Shown piece after piece: positions 1 to 8,683 of a DNA stretch of 64,000 nucleotides (positions within the stretch are counted from its first letter, which is position 1; the number at the start of each line of letters is the position of its first letter). The stretch spans positions 62,001 through 126,000 of the forward strand of contig BQIV01000001.1 in the NCBI GenBank assembly GCA_021604005.1, in the 5' to 3' direction. Source of the DNA: Nitrospirales bacterium (GTDB lineage: Bacteria; Nitrospirota; Nitrospiria; Nitrospirales; UBA8639). Under the pieces are notes generated by a model. That model worked only from the letters and a program-made list of their open reading frames with translations. It searched no databases and was not told where the DNA came from. The position numbers were made by a program, and so were the translations under genes.

Positions 1-160
1 GGATTGTCTGGCCAGGATGAGTGTGGATCGTGATTAGCATAAGATGGGCGAGATGGATTTCCGGTGGATCTTTAGGCGCTTGCTTGTGGCGGTGAAGCAG
101 ACCGAGATCGGTAAGTCCATTGTAGATACTGGTGAGGAGATTCTCTGACTGCGTGGCCAT
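1..160 (-). CDS. Hypothetical protein, cut by left edge
   Basis: An open frame on the minus strand begins at the ATG ending at 160 and runs off the left edge after 53 codons with no stop. The sequence GAAGGGCACC just before this ATG is a plausible ribosome binding site; an in-frame ATG at 181 has none. It lies 45 bases downstream of the ParB-like gene in the same direction, so it is probably the next gene of that operon. The visible N-terminus starts MATQSENLLTSIYNGL and shows no motif I recognise. Confidence 0.4.
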   Translation of the reverse strand, partial: MATQSENLLTSIYNGLTDLGLLHRHKQAPKDPPEIHLAHLMLITIHTHPGQTI

Positions 161-205
161 GGTGCCCTTCAATTGCAACATGTTAAAGGGATCGGGAATT
201 GCTGT

Positions 206-1204
206 CTACTGGCGGCGAGCCGGCTGGGATGGTTTATGGCCGTTTAATACCCGTAGATTTTTGGTTCTTCGCGTTCTCCGGCCTTGGTCTTCCAGTAGAT
301 TGTGAAGCTGTCCGATGGCTCGGTCAATCTTTCCCTGAAATTCATCAGTCGCGTTGGGCAGCTGGGCTGTCCATTCTAGAAGTAGGCGGACGAGCTGCGT
401 CAGCGTGTTGAATCCGTCAACGATGATGCCAGGAGTAATGGTGAGAGGGTCCTGCAATTCAAAGGCATGGAGCAGCGCTTCGGCATCCGTTATCTTTCGC
501 TTCTGAGCTTCCAGTGCTTCTTCTAATCGTTCAATCTCCTTATCTCGCTTTTGCACTTCCCTCGAAAAGCCAACGGCGGTTCGCCTAAGTTCTTCCATCT
601 CTTTTTCTATATTGTTGTGTTTCTTCGTGACAGGTTGGGGCATGCGAGACCTCGTCTGATCGAACTTTTTCACGGCTTGATTGGACGCATCGGTTTTTAC
701 ATCATCTAGGACGCGTTGTAGCGACCTTGTCATTTTATCTAAGGTGTCTGATGAAGAGGCAATAAGCTGCGACCACAAACTCTTCGGCAAGATGTCCTCA
801 AGAGGGAGCTCGGCGCACAACGATCGGAGGGAGGCTGGGACCTGTTTGATGCTTTCTTCACGCCACTTGTGTTCTACGTCTTTCAAACGTTTCAATTCGG
901 ACGAGGATAGCTGGCGGCGATAGAGGTTATCGAATAAGGCCGAGATCTGCTCGTCTTGGGTTTCCACGATTTCGCATGGCACCTGCTTGAGTCCGAGTTC
1001 CTTGGCGGCCTTCAAGCGGTGATGTCCCGAGAGGACACAGTATTCGTTAGCGACGTGTTCCAGGATGAGCGGGACTAGAATGCCGACGTTTTGAATATCA
1101 TCGCGTAGGCTTCTGTACTCATCGCTGGATAATGCGGGGAAAAGTGTTTGATATTTGGTTTCGGTGACGATGCTATCGGTTGACAACCACACTGACGTTT
1201 TCAC
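206..1204 (-). CDS. ParB/Srx-fold nuclease-domain protein
   Basis: This 332-residue protein has a ParB N-terminal domain in about residues 15-110: a segment of the type VPLILE, then LSGHHRLKAAKELGLKQVP, the usual signature with GHHR, and a following helical part. A coiled-coil-rich stretch (about 195-250, many E/K/R) and a basic C-terminus follow. ParB-domain proteins act in partition, or as regulators or DNA-binding factors of mobile elements. No ParA lies next to it, so a partition role is not shown. Its start overlaps the upstream unknown gene by 32 bases, suggesting translational coupling in a sigma-like, unknown, parB operon. The family call is firm; the role is open. Confidence 0.75.
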   Translation of the reverse strand: MKTSVWLSTDSIVTETKYQTLFPALSSDEYRSLRDDIQNVGILVPLILEHVANEYCVLSGHHRLKAAKELGLKQVPCEIVETQDEQISALFDNLYRRQLSSSELKRLKDVEHKWREESIKQVPASLRSLCAELPLEDILPKSLWSQLIASSSDTLDKMTRSLQRVLDDVKTDASNQAVKKFDQTRSRMPQPVTKKHNNIEKEMEELRRTAVGFSREVQKRDKEIERLEEALEAQKRKITDAEALLHAFELQDPLTITPGIIVDGFNTLTQLVRLLLEWTAQLPNATDEFQGKIDRAIGQLHNLLEDQGRRTRRTKNLRVLNGHKPSQPARRQ

Positions 1205-1805
1205 GATCGGCCTCCTCTGGGAATGGATGAGTCGGATGAATGGTTTTGATGATTTTCCAAACGGTTTGACGAGAGTATTGTGGGAATGTCTCTCGTGCTT
1301 TTCGCATCACAGTCCTGTGATCGTCGAGCGATCGAAGTCTTTCGCGAACAAATTCTCTCAGGGCCATGCGGGCCGGAGCGGTGTAGGGCTGTGCTAAGTT
1401 CTTTTGGGTGACGATTCCGCGAACATGTGCCTGTAGAAAGTGGACAGGAATGATATATCTATGCCCGGTGTTTCCTCCACGAATGCTTGGAGAAACGATA
1501 TACCATACCTGTTCGTGAACGCAGAAAAACGGGGATAACGGATGATTCGGCGTCATCAATGGATATCGCAAGTATTCCCTGAAACGTCGTCGCGATACTC
1601 GTCTGCCGCAGTACCCAAGGAGGTTCTGAAATTGTGTGGGCGTCATATAGAGGTCGCCGGCATTGATGGACAGATGGGCGTTCTCTTTCTCGACACTCTC
1701 TAACAGGGTTTTGGTGATGTCGATAATCTGCTGCCGCACATCTTCGTGAATGTCAGTAATCGTTGTCATACGTGAAAGGCTTTCTTGTCGTTCCGTATCG
1801 TTCAA
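1173..1805 (-). CDS. Hypothetical protein of the sigma-like/parB operon
   Basis: A 210-residue protein I do not recognise. It overlaps the sigma-like gene upstream by 53 bases and the parB-like gene downstream by 32 bases, so the three are almost certainly one translation-coupled operon. It has no signal peptide or membrane segment. The middle is rich in arginine (YCGRRVSRRRFREYL) and the C-terminal part (ARETFPQYSRQTVWKIIKTI) looks like a helix-turn-helix-like helical segment, so nucleic-acid binding is possible but is only an inference. The tight overlaps favour a real gene over a chance frame. Confidence 0.6.
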   Translation of the reverse strand: MNDTERQESLSRMTTITDIHEDVRQQIIDITKTLLESVEKENAHLSINAGDLYMTPTQFQNLLGYCGRRVSRRRFREYLRYPLMTPNHPLSPFFCVHEQVWYIVSPSIRGGNTGHRYIIPVHFLQAHVRGIVTQKNLAQPYTAPARMALREFVRERLRSLDDHRTVMRKARETFPQYSRQTVWKIIKTIHPTHPFPEEADRENVSVVVNR

Positions 1806-2217
1806 GGTTCTCCGATGGCAGGGGAAGAATTCGTGTACAAATGCGATAGGAAAATCCAGGTGGAACTAAGCGTCTTCTGGATTTTCTGAATTGTGCGTAG
1901 GTGACTTCGTTTACGACATGCAGTTCCTGGTTGAGTATTTGCACAATCTTATTCTTTCCCGGTATTTTTGCTTGGAAGCGCTTTTGAATAAAGAAGTAGT
2001 AATAGTTGCTAAATTGCATATTACGTCCGCGTTGGTGCTCCCATTTCGCTAGGGCATCTGGTAGAGCGAGAAAGGCTTCTTGAAGGAGGTCATCTTCACC
2101 AATGATAGGATCGAGATCGCGATAGCGGTGGATAATACTCTTGGCGAGATGCTTATTGTCTTCCCAGAGCTTCAGGAAAGGTGACGTTTCGTTATGAGTT
2201 TCAGAGGCTCGGCTCAT
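1753..2217 (-). CDS. Sigma-70 region-2-like protein
   Basis: This 154-residue protein resembles sigma-factor region 2: IIGEDDLLQEAFLALPDAL followed by KWEHQRGRNMQFSNYYYFF and IQKRFQAKI, the acid-plus-aromatic pattern of the helix that binds core polymerase and the -10 element. There is no recognisable region 4, the -35-binding domain, in the rest of the chain. It could be a single-domain sigma-like factor, as in some phages and mobile elements, or an anti- or co-factor using the same fold. It is the first gene of a leftward operon driven by a consensus promoter at 2381-2409. Confidence 0.6.
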   Translation of the reverse strand: MSRASETHNETSPFLKLWEDNKHLAKSIIHRYRDLDPIIGEDDLLQEAFLALPDALAKWEHQRGRNMQFSNYYYFFIQKRFQAKIPGKNKIVQILNQELHVVNEVTYAQFRKSRRRLVPPGFSYRICTRILPLPSENLERYGTTRKPFTYDNDY

Positions 2218-2380
2218 CGTTCCCTCCTTGGATAGAGTCGTACGGGTTAGTGCGGATCGTGTGCGCGAAGCACTATGGTGGAGGGCGGATGAGAGTCCGT
2301 CGAAATGTTTGTCCTGAACGTGGGCACGGCCGTCTCTGAATGAACATGAGGAACGCCCCTACGTTGGTGGGGAAACATGA

Positions 2381-2409
2381 TATATAGCAACTTGATTTAA
2401 TATTGTCAA
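2381..2409 (-). promoter_or_regulatory. Consensus promoter of the sigma-like/parB operon
   Basis: On the minus strand a perfect TTGACA (2404-2409) is separated by 17 bases from TATATA (2381-2386). Both boxes and the spacing fit a strong housekeeping promoter. It would give a leader of about 155 bases before the sigma-like gene. Its -35 box lies 14 bases from the -35 box of the opposite promoter. Confidence 0.75.
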
Positions 2410-2423
2410 TTATAAAAATGTAT

Positions 2424-2451
2424 TTAACAAAAAAGATCAATATGCTATACT
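2424..2451 (+). promoter_or_regulatory. Promoter of the XRE-type regulator gene
   Basis: TTAACA (2424-2429), a 16-base spacer and TATACT (2446-2451), with a TGC just before the -10 box (extended -10), form a good promoter on the plus strand. It sits back to back with the leftward promoter. The leader before the chosen regulator start (2655) would be about 200 bases. Confidence 0.65.
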
Positions 2452-2654
2452 CCTTTTGGTGCCCAGCATGGAGGGTGGCTGATCTCCAGCACAACGTGCG
2501 CGTCATCCCGTTTCAGGGCCTAGTTATTATCGTTCAATTCATAACCATTCATACTTTATTGTATTCTCTTTCCACTCATGGGCTAAGCCAAGCTGTAGTA
2601 CGTGTTGGCATGCTTGGCTGGGAGGGAAGGGGTTGTCAGCGACTGGAGGGTAAG

Positions 2655-3368
2655 ATGACAGCCATAAACCATCACGAGTCCCAGGGCTCAGTGGTCAACC
2701 CGTTTGGGATGTTGCTTCGTGGATTGCGAGAGGAAGCCGGGGTTTCCATAGAGGCTTTTGCCAGGAAGTTAAAGATTAGTTTGGGGTATGCCTACCGATT
2801 GGAGCGTCAAGATCTAGGAAAATTCCGCGTGCCAGGTCATAAGTTGATCAATCGAATCGCGATAGTCTTGGCGAAATCAAAAACTGAGCAAGAAAACCTA
2901 GCTAAGAGACTCTTGGCGGAGCGTCTTCGGCAGATTGAGGGGCATGGCGCCTTAGGCTATTTTCTTGAACGAACCGGTCAGGCTCCCAAAGGTCATGCGT
3001 CGGAAATCCTGCCTGGAGGTTTCCGTGAGCGTTTACAGAAAGACCTCAATCGTCTGCCTGTGAAACAGCAGAAGCGTATCGCAGAGGCGGTAGGCCTTAT
3101 CGATCCACGAGGATTCGATCCTGTCATCCACGGTGAAGTCGGACTTGTGCGGCACCAAGTTCTGGCGCTCGCTCACGCACTCAACGAACCGGTTGATGAA
3201 TACCTGATGCTCGCAGGCTTGCTCCCGCGCGCGCTGTCGCGCCTCATCGAACATGAAGGGTCATCTTATTTGTTTGGATTGCTGGATAAGATGGAGCCCG
3301 ATGATGTCGAAAAATTTATTCAGGCGTTAAGTGCGCTGGCGGAAATCTATGCTAAAAAGAAAGGGTGA
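2655..3368 (+). CDS. XRE-family helix-turn-helix regulator
   Basis: The protein has 237 residues from the ATG at 2655, chosen because GGAGGG lies just before it; the frame is open upstream to 2403, but that part is not protein-like. Residues of the type FGMLLRGLREEAGVSIEAFA and then KLKISLGYAYRLER form an XRE/Cro-type helix-turn-helix. A second helical segment (VGLVRHQVLALAHALNEPVD) looks like another XRE-like helix bundle. It faces the sigma-like operon across paired promoters, a typical control switch of mobile elements, so control of both directions is likely but inferred. Confidence 0.7.
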   Translation: MTAINHHESQGSVVNPFGMLLRGLREEAGVSIEAFARKLKISLGYAYRLERQDLGKFRVPGHKLINRIAIVLAKSKTEQENLAKRLLAERLRQIEGHGALGYFLERTGQAPKGHASEILPGGFRERLQKDLNRLPVKQQKRIAEAVGLIDPRGFDPVIHGEVGLVRHQVLALAHALNEPVDEYLMLAGLLPRALSRLIEHEGSSYLFGLLDKMEPDDVEKFIQALSALAEIYAKKKG

Positions 3369-3440
3369 ATGGTTGTCTGAAGCAAAGTAGGGTAGGAGAA
3401 ACCCTAATTGTTCATCCTTCTTCGCTGGCCTACCGAGCCC

Positions 3441-4634
3441 TCAAAACTCAGGCTCGTAAGGTGTCTCTTCTTGCTGACCCATTTCTTCCATGTCTTCGAG
3501 CGGCGTTTCTTTCTTTTCTTCCTCGGTATGAAAGGCAGAATAGTTCTGTTGCTGTAGTTGCGTGATCGCGATGGAGGCTTGGCCTTTGGTCATTGTGGCT
3601 AGGCGAGCCTCGACAACTTCTGAAGGTATATTGTGATCGCCAGTCAGTCGCAAGATGTAGTTGCGTTGCTTATGCGTTGGTTTCGCATTCTTTGCTTGTG
3701 ACGGTCTCTTGGGTTTCTGACCGCTTTCTGCATTTGAGGTGTTTGAAGGATGCGGAACGGTTGCAGACTCCCGTGCAGGTGAATCAGGAATCGATCCTTG
3801 TGGCACTCGTGTTTCTTGATGTCCGACTTGGCTAGTGCTTTCTGATTCTGTGTCGGGGTTGAGTGGGGATTGGATGCAGTTCGTAGTTTTATTAGTCGCT
3901 TGCCAGTCTTCTTCCGATACGACGACGGCTTCCTCGTCTTTCGCTGGATTGATTTCTTCCGGAGGAGGAATCTGCCAGCATTGAATCCTTTGCAGGATTT
4001 CCGAGGAACTGCGCAACAGTTGCTCGACTTCTTCTTGCGTAGCTGTGAGTTCGAGCTTGAGTGGATAATGCGTCTTGAGGCCTGTGGGCCCTTGAATCTG
4101 TTTTGGTTCGCGTCGAAGCGTTAATGGCACCATCGCGAATCGTCCAATGAGGGCGGTGAGGTAATCGAAATATGAATTCAAGTCGACCATCGAATTCCAA
4201 CTCCCGCTATCGATCTGATAAACGCCGCCCATGTTAACTTTGGGGAGCATGACTTGAAGACTGGCCCGAGGCATACAGTCATCATTGAGATGCTCGCATG
4301 GACATTCACGCGGTTCCATGGTGCGTGTCTTGTCGTTCAGGCGCATGGCCGTTTCTCCATTCCCAATGCATTTTAACCCTCGGCCGCTTCCATACCATTT
4401 GAGCGCTTGCGGAAAGACACGACCTGGATCATTCACGGGAAACATAATGCCTAAGGCTGTGGGCTTGTCGCCGTAGACCTTGGCCACTTCTGGAGGGACG
4501 ACGAAGTACGGAGTTTCCGCTGGATGTTCGTTGCCCGTCTGCGGGTTTCGAACTTTGACGCCAAGACGGATCTTGCCTAAGCGGGGCAAGCGTCGCTTGT
4601 TGGAAAGGCCTCTGATTTGGACGAATGTTTGCAT
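3441..4634 (-). CDS. Gp3-like recombination directionality factor-family protein
   Basis: This 397-residue protein has an N-terminal region like the Gp3-like family of phage phiC31 type: KIRLGVKVRNPQTGNEHPAE near the start, then GLKCIGNGETAMRL, a short cysteine cluster RECPCEHLNDDC, and VNMGGVYQIDSGSWNSMVDL. The second half (about 240-340) is low-complexity, rich in S, T, E and P, and is probably a flexible linker before a short helical tail. Known Gp3-type proteins steer serine integrases toward excision, but no integrase is in the window, so such a role is only suggested. GGGAG precedes the start. It is convergent with the XRE gene and lies 60 bases after the Cas4-like nuclease gene. Confidence 0.55.
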   Translation of the reverse strand: MQTFVQIRGLSNKRRLPRLGKIRLGVKVRNPQTGNEHPAETPYFVVPPEVAKVYGDKPTALGIMFPVNDPGRVFPQALKWYGSGRGLKCIGNGETAMRLNDKTRTMEPRECPCEHLNDDCMPRASLQVMLPKVNMGGVYQIDSGSWNSMVDLNSYFDYLTALIGRFAMVPLTLRREPKQIQGPTGLKTHYPLKLELTATQEEVEQLLRSSSEILQRIQCWQIPPPEEINPAKDEEAVVVSEEDWQATNKTTNCIQSPLNPDTESESTSQVGHQETRVPQGSIPDSPARESATVPHPSNTSNAESGQKPKRPSQAKNAKPTHKQRNYILRLTGDHNIPSEVVEARLATMTKGQASIAITQLQQQNYSAFHTEEEKKETPLEDMEEMGQQEETPYEPEF

Positions 4635-4694
4635 GGTTGGACTCCCTGAGTTCGAGCGTGAGTAAGTTGTGAGGATTGTCTGTATGTGTGATGG

Positions 4695-5858
4695 CTACTG
4701 GTTGATGACGCGCAGGTATGCCGAGTGGGTTGGCTTGGCTTTGATGGTCTCCGCATGTGGCGTGACCCGCAGTTTTTCGATTGTTGTGGTCCTACGTGCA
4801 GCGGACAGAATGTCCGCTGGTATGAGGTCTTGACTGACGGTTGAGCGCTGTTCTTCTTTCAGTTTTATGGAAATCGTCGATCCTGTGGCGCGTCGCACGC
4901 CATGATTCTTTAACAAGAGACGAAAGGCGCGTTTGAGTTTGTCTTCTTCCTTTTCTAATCGCTTCCGCTCCTCTGTAAGTTCATAAAGCTGAACGGCGAG
5001 TTTCGCGCTTTCCTCACTCAATTCGAGTACCGCTTCATCGTTGAGCTGGACGGACTCCCAACAGGGGTTAAAAAACGGGCAATACTCGCATTGCCAGTCG
5101 TGCGGTTCGTATTGTCGTGGAGGTAACGTTCCGGCCTGCCGGTGTTGTTCGATGGTGGCAAATTGATCCAAGGCGTCTTGGAATAGGTTCACAAAGGTCG
5201 GGAGCGGATCACCCAGATCGATCGTGGTGCCATCGGACGAGGTGGCTTCGAGGATCGTGAGTGTCTTGGAGTCATAATCGTAGTGTAAGAGATATTCAAG
5301 ATAGCCTGACGTGTTCTTATTCTTAATGAGCAGGATCGCTATGTTGAGGTCAGGTTGTATGTCATGCAAGGCTTCGAAATAGAGGACACATTGGGTCAAA
5401 TGATCTAAGGGCCACGCGCCCTTACGGTAGCTTTCGAACGTAAAGTGATTAATCGCCTTGTGTTCAAATAAATAATCTTCGAAAAAGAGGTCGGTGAGGA
5501 TCCCGTCAATGTGGCCATGTAGCGATCCCGGCTGGACGGTCCCCTGACACATGCTGCACGTAAAGGGCTGCTCCTGTTCAATGAGCCACGGGAGGGCATT
5601 CGGGATGGTCAGCGGCATCTGCTGACTGTGGAGCTTGAACGTACTCTGTTCGATCCACTGACAGGTCAATTCTTCATGCCAGGAGGAATCATCGAGGACC
5701 ACGGCAAAACGGTCACCGGGTTTGCGTTCTGGGTACTCTAATGCTCGATAGGTCAATTTTCGTCTGCACTGCGTCGGCCCAGACGATGAGGGACGAGGTC
5801 GGTAGGGGGAGGGCTGCCAGTCGAAATTGGCGATTCCGTGGATGATTTCGGCAAGCAT
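4695..5858 (-). CDS. PD-(D/E)XK nuclease, Cas4/RecB-like, with Fe-S cysteines
   Basis: The protein has 387 residues from the ATG at 5858, preferred over the open frame up to 5984 because GAGGAG lies seven bases before it. The nuclease core is visible: GHIDGILTDLFFEDYLFEHK supplies the D and the E-x-K, and a downstream QCVLYFEAL gives the usual Q-x-x-x-Y. One cysteine near the N-terminus (TQCRRK) and three in WQCEYCPFFNPCW match the four-cysteine iron-sulfur pattern of Cas4, AddB and related nucleases. The C-terminus is a coiled coil. With the neighbouring RecD-type helicase and RusA-like resolvase it suggests a recombination or DNA-end-processing set. There is no CRISPR array nearby. Confidence 0.7.
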   Translation of the reverse strand: MLAEIIHGIANFDWQPSPYRPRPSSSGPTQCRRKLTYRALEYPERKPGDRFAVVLDDSSWHEELTCQWIEQSTFKLHSQQMPLTIPNALPWLIEQEQPFTCSMCQGTVQPGSLHGHIDGILTDLFFEDYLFEHKAINHFTFESYRKGAWPLDHLTQCVLYFEALHDIQPDLNIAILLIKNKNTSGYLEYLLHYDYDSKTLTILEATSSDGTTIDLGDPLPTFVNLFQDALDQFATIEQHRQAGTLPPRQYEPHDWQCEYCPFFNPCWESVQLNDEAVLELSEESAKLAVQLYELTEERKRLEKEEDKLKRAFRLLLKNHGVRRATGSTISIKLKEEQRSTVSQDLIPADILSAARRTTTIEKLRVTPHAETIKAKPTHSAYLRVINQ

Positions 5859-5970
5859 GAATGTTCTCCTCAGGGGGAAGATGGTAAGGATGTCTCGACT
5901 ACAAACGGATCTGTCGCGTCGGTCTCGCCACAAATCCTCGGCAATGTGTAACGGCATTTGACCGTTGGTC

Positions 5971-6040
5971 AGATCTGGTGACAAACCATCAAGAGCTATG
6001 TTGTCACCACATTCAACCAGTGGTTAGATCTGGTGACAAA
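5971..6040. repeat. Repeated TGGTGACAA boxes in the divergent control region
   Basis: AGATCTGGTGACAAA occurs twice in direct orientation (5971-5985 and 6026-6040, 55 bases apart). Between them TTGTCACCA (6001-6009) is the exact inverse of the shared TGGTGACAA, giving three copies of one 9-mer. A small palindrome, AACCAGTGGTT, spans 6015-6025. The cluster lies between the leftward nuclease gene and the rightward helicase gene, as expected for an operator or a small iteron-like protein-binding site. Confidence 0.55.
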
Positions 6041-6161
6041 AATTCCGGTCACATGTAGCAAATGTAGGTAGTGCCAATTAGAACGGACAGGAATAGAAAT
6101 CTGTATTTGCTCATTAAAGCTTTGCGAGGTCTTGACAACGCCATGACGTAATATTTTTTTA

Positions 6162-6176
6162 GTTAGAATTTCTAAC
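6162..6176. promoter_or_regulatory. Perfect palindrome before the RecD-like gene
   Basis: GTTAGAA and TTCTAAC form a perfect inverted repeat around one central T, ending ten bases before the helicase start codon. A TTGACA lies at 6132-6137, without a well-spaced -10 box. The site may be a repressor operator. Confidence 0.4.
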
Positions 6177-6186
6177 AAGTATTGCG

Positions 6187-7839
6187 ATGGCTACCATATT
6201 GGGACTCATGACCGATCAGCGCTGGTTGACAAGTCAATCAGAAACATATGTGCGTCTAAATCGATGTAAAGAGGCACGAATTGCATATCGGGTTACCGAG
6301 GATGTACGTGGTCGTTTTGCCACGCTAGAAGGACAATGGAAAGCCAGTAAAGGAAAACAGATTTTTGAAGCTTCATGCTTAAGAACCTTTTCATCGAGTA
6401 GTGAGACGGCTCAATGGTCTAAGGCTCGGTTGATCGACTGGCTCAGGCGTGCGGGGTGGGGTGCCGTTTCACATAGAATAGGCACTTGGTCCGATCAAAA
6501 AATGAACCGGGTCTGCCGCAACCCTTTTTCCCTCTATTGGATGCGTCTATTGCCGTTTGGCGCCGCCGATGCGTTGCATCGCCTGGCCGGAGGAACCAGG
6601 ACGGATGCGCGTCGAATTCAGGCGGGTGTTCAATCTGTGCTCAAGGAACAAGTTACCCAGGGCCATATCGGTGTCTCCTTGGAACGGCTTACAGTCTTAC
6701 TTGGTGATCGACTGTGCGTGGATTCTGAAGAATTACGTTCCTTGTCGTTCTATCTGCATCCGAAAGTCGCTGTCGAGCAGGATGGTCAGATTGTTCTGGC
6801 TGAAGTTGTGCGACAGTTGAGCCAGGTCGATCGCTGCTTGGCCACCAATCAAATGCAGATGACGAACTACGTTGATCCAAGACTGGCCGAGCTGTTGTCG
6901 TATACCTACACGGTCGTGACAGGACCAGCGGGAAGCGGTAAGACGGAATTGTTACGACGAGCGGTTACGGCATGTCAGGCGGACGGGTTGCGCGTGGCAG
7001 TCACCGCGACAACGGGTAAAGCCGCCAGTTTGCTTGGCCGTGTTGCTCAAACCGTTCATCGCTTGCTCAAGTATGGTCCACACGGGTTTTCGCGCCGAGT
7101 GCTGCCTCACGATGTGGTCTTCGTGGATGAGGCGTCCATGCTAACCCTTCCGGTGTTGGTGGCGTTGTTGCGCGTCGTGCGTGGCGCAGTGATTTTTTCT
7201 GGTGACCCGCGGCAGCTGCCGCCAGTCCATGGTATCTCGGTGTTTGGGTATTTGTTGAAGCACCTTCCCGTTCTCGCACTGGACAAAGTGGCGACGACAT
7301 GGGGAGAAATCGCGTCTGTTCCAGTAGATACTTTTTGTCACGATTCTACCGAGAGCGTGCTCGATCACCTCGATCGAGAAGTTCAGGCTTGTCGTGGTGG
7401 TGGCAAGTCCGTTCAAGTTCTGTCGCCTGTGAAAGAGTCGCCGCTAGGAACACAGCATCTCAATCGGTGGTTACAGACGAAGCTCAATCCTGACGGCGCA
7501 GTAGTCACGAGTCGATTGCGGATTGGTGACCCGATCATTGTCCAGCGTAACGCCTATGATCTGCCGGTCCCGGTGTTCAACGGGCAAACTGGTGTCGTCA
7601 CAGGGTTACAGGAAGGCCGTGTTGTGATGCGATTAGATGTGGGTGGTGAAGCGTTCGTGCCAGAATCCAATCTTGAATTGGCCTATTGTTTGACCGTCCA
7701 TAAAGCACAAGGGAGTCGATTTCCTGTGGTGATCTTCGTGATTCCTGAACACAGCCATCGATCATTCACACGGGATCAACGTCTTCAGTATGTCGGACGG
7801 ACGCGAGGCTTGGAGCGAACGGTGTGTCTCGTGCACTAA
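6187..7839 (+). CDS. RecD-type SF1B helicase, ATPase motifs intact
   Basis: This 550-residue protein has a complete superfamily 1 motor: Walker A GPAGSGKTEL (about 246-255), an ATTGKAA motif Ia, Walker B VVFVDEASML (about 310-319), motif III SGDPRQLPPV, a C-terminal LTVHKAQGS (UvrD_C_2 type) and a final YVGRTRGLE carrying the arginine. The N-terminal 230 residues are unlike standard RecD2 and lack its helix-hairpin-helix region; the usual FRQ sequence after motif III is not seen. No strong ribosome binding site precedes 6187. It overlaps the RusA-like gene by 16 bases and is followed by an ATPase-dead RecD2 homologue, so the three probably work together on DNA ends or junctions. Confidence 0.8.
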   Translation: MATILGLMTDQRWLTSQSETYVRLNRCKEARIAYRVTEDVRGRFATLEGQWKASKGKQIFEASCLRTFSSSSETAQWSKARLIDWLRRAGWGAVSHRIGTWSDQKMNRVCRNPFSLYWMRLLPFGAADALHRLAGGTRTDARRIQAGVQSVLKEQVTQGHIGVSLERLTVLLGDRLCVDSEELRSLSFYLHPKVAVEQDGQIVLAEVVRQLSQVDRCLATNQMQMTNYVDPRLAELLSYTYTVVTGPAGSGKTELLRRAVTACQADGLRVAVTATTGKAASLLGRVAQTVHRLLKYGPHGFSRRVLPHDVVFVDEASMLTLPVLVALLRVVRGAVIFSGDPRQLPPVHGISVFGYLLKHLPVLALDKVATTWGEIASVPVDTFCHDSTESVLDHLDREVQACRGGGKSVQVLSPVKESPLGTQHLNRWLQTKLNPDGAVVTSRLRIGDPIIVQRNAYDLPVPVFNGQTGVVTGLQEGRVVMRLDVGGEAFVPESNLELAYCLTVHKAQGSRFPVVIFVIPEHSHRSFTRDQRLQYVGRTRGLERTVCLVH

Positions 7840-8585
7840 CGGGAGAAACCTTGACGACCGTTTGTCCTTCTCGTGCTTGGCCGATCGTTCTGTATCTTGA
7901 GGGGCAGATTCCTTCTGGGAAAAATCGTATTGGCTTGCGAACCGGACTAGGGACGATGAGTGTTTCGAAGCTTAAAGTCAGCAATGCAGGAAAGAGTGCT
8001 CATCGCCTTGTGAAGAAAAGAGTAGGCTCATCACATGTTCTGCGAAAGAGGGTCATGAATAATTTGAATCTCATAGCCCAGATTAGAAAGGGTAGTGGAG
8101 GTAGTCCTAAAATCCATCGGTTTCCACAAACTCGCTTCAAGACATGGCGTGCAGAGAGTGCAAATCAATTCCATACACAGATCTCACGCTGGAGGCGGCT
8201 GCTGCCGATTCAAAGACCAGTTGTTCTCACGATTCACTATTGGCCATCGGACGGACTCGGACGAGATCTGGATGGGATGCTAAGCGCGCTCGGGCATTTG
8301 TTCGAGTGGACGGGGGTGTTAGAGCATGATGGACAGATTATGGAAACGCACTGGTATCGATATCCCATGGATCGACAGTCGCCTGGAGTCGTCATGGTCT
8401 TCGAGCCCTATTCGGATGAGGCGCGAAATTCCGTCAATCTCATTCGACAGCTAAAAGACAACACAATGGATCTCTGTTCCCTGCAGCATTGGGCTGTCGC
8501 TTCTGGATCGCGTAATACCGATCTAGAGAGCAGGTCTTGTGTGCGATCCCACCCATATCCTTCAAATTCACGCGTATTGGTCTAA
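7824..8585 (+). CDS. RusA-like Holliday junction resolvase
   Basis: A 253-residue protein overlapping the helicase gene by 16 bases. It begins with an EGQIPSGKN segment and later has SDGLGRDLDGMLSALGHLF and TGVLEHDGQIMETHWYR, matching the RusA pattern of D-x-D, a helix, then GVLxDDxQ with acidic residues that bind the metal. Known RusA enzymes resolve Holliday junctions and are common on phages and mobile elements. The chain is about twice the length of E. coli RusA (about 120 residues), with a basic insert (about 45-110) and a C-terminal tail of unknown role. The start may lie further in; no clear ribosome binding site was found. Confidence 0.6.
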   Translation: MSRALTGETLTTVCPSRAWPIVLYLEGQIPSGKNRIGLRTGLGTMSVSKLKVSNAGKSAHRLVKKRVGSSHVLRKRVMNNLNLIAQIRKGSGGSPKIHRFPQTRFKTWRAESANQFHTQISRWRRLLPIQRPVVLTIHYWPSDGLGRDLDGMLSALGHLFEWTGVLEHDGQIMETHWYRYPMDRQSPGVVMVFEPYSDEARNSVNLIRQLKDNTMDLCSLQHWAVASGSRNTDLESRSCVRSHPYPSNSRVLV

Positions 8586-8683
8586 GCGTGTCGTTTGTTC
8601 ATCGAACCCTTCATTAAATCTCTTTAGGCTTCAAGGTCAGAGACGAAAAAAAGTTTGGGGCTCCTTGGCTACGGGGTTATGAG

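Noticed and set aside
6139-6148. Ten-base match (CGCCATGACG) to the guide region of the lone omegaRNA at 11494-11503
   Set aside because: Ten bases with mismatched flanks are too few for an IscB target and expected by chance in 64 kb on both strands.
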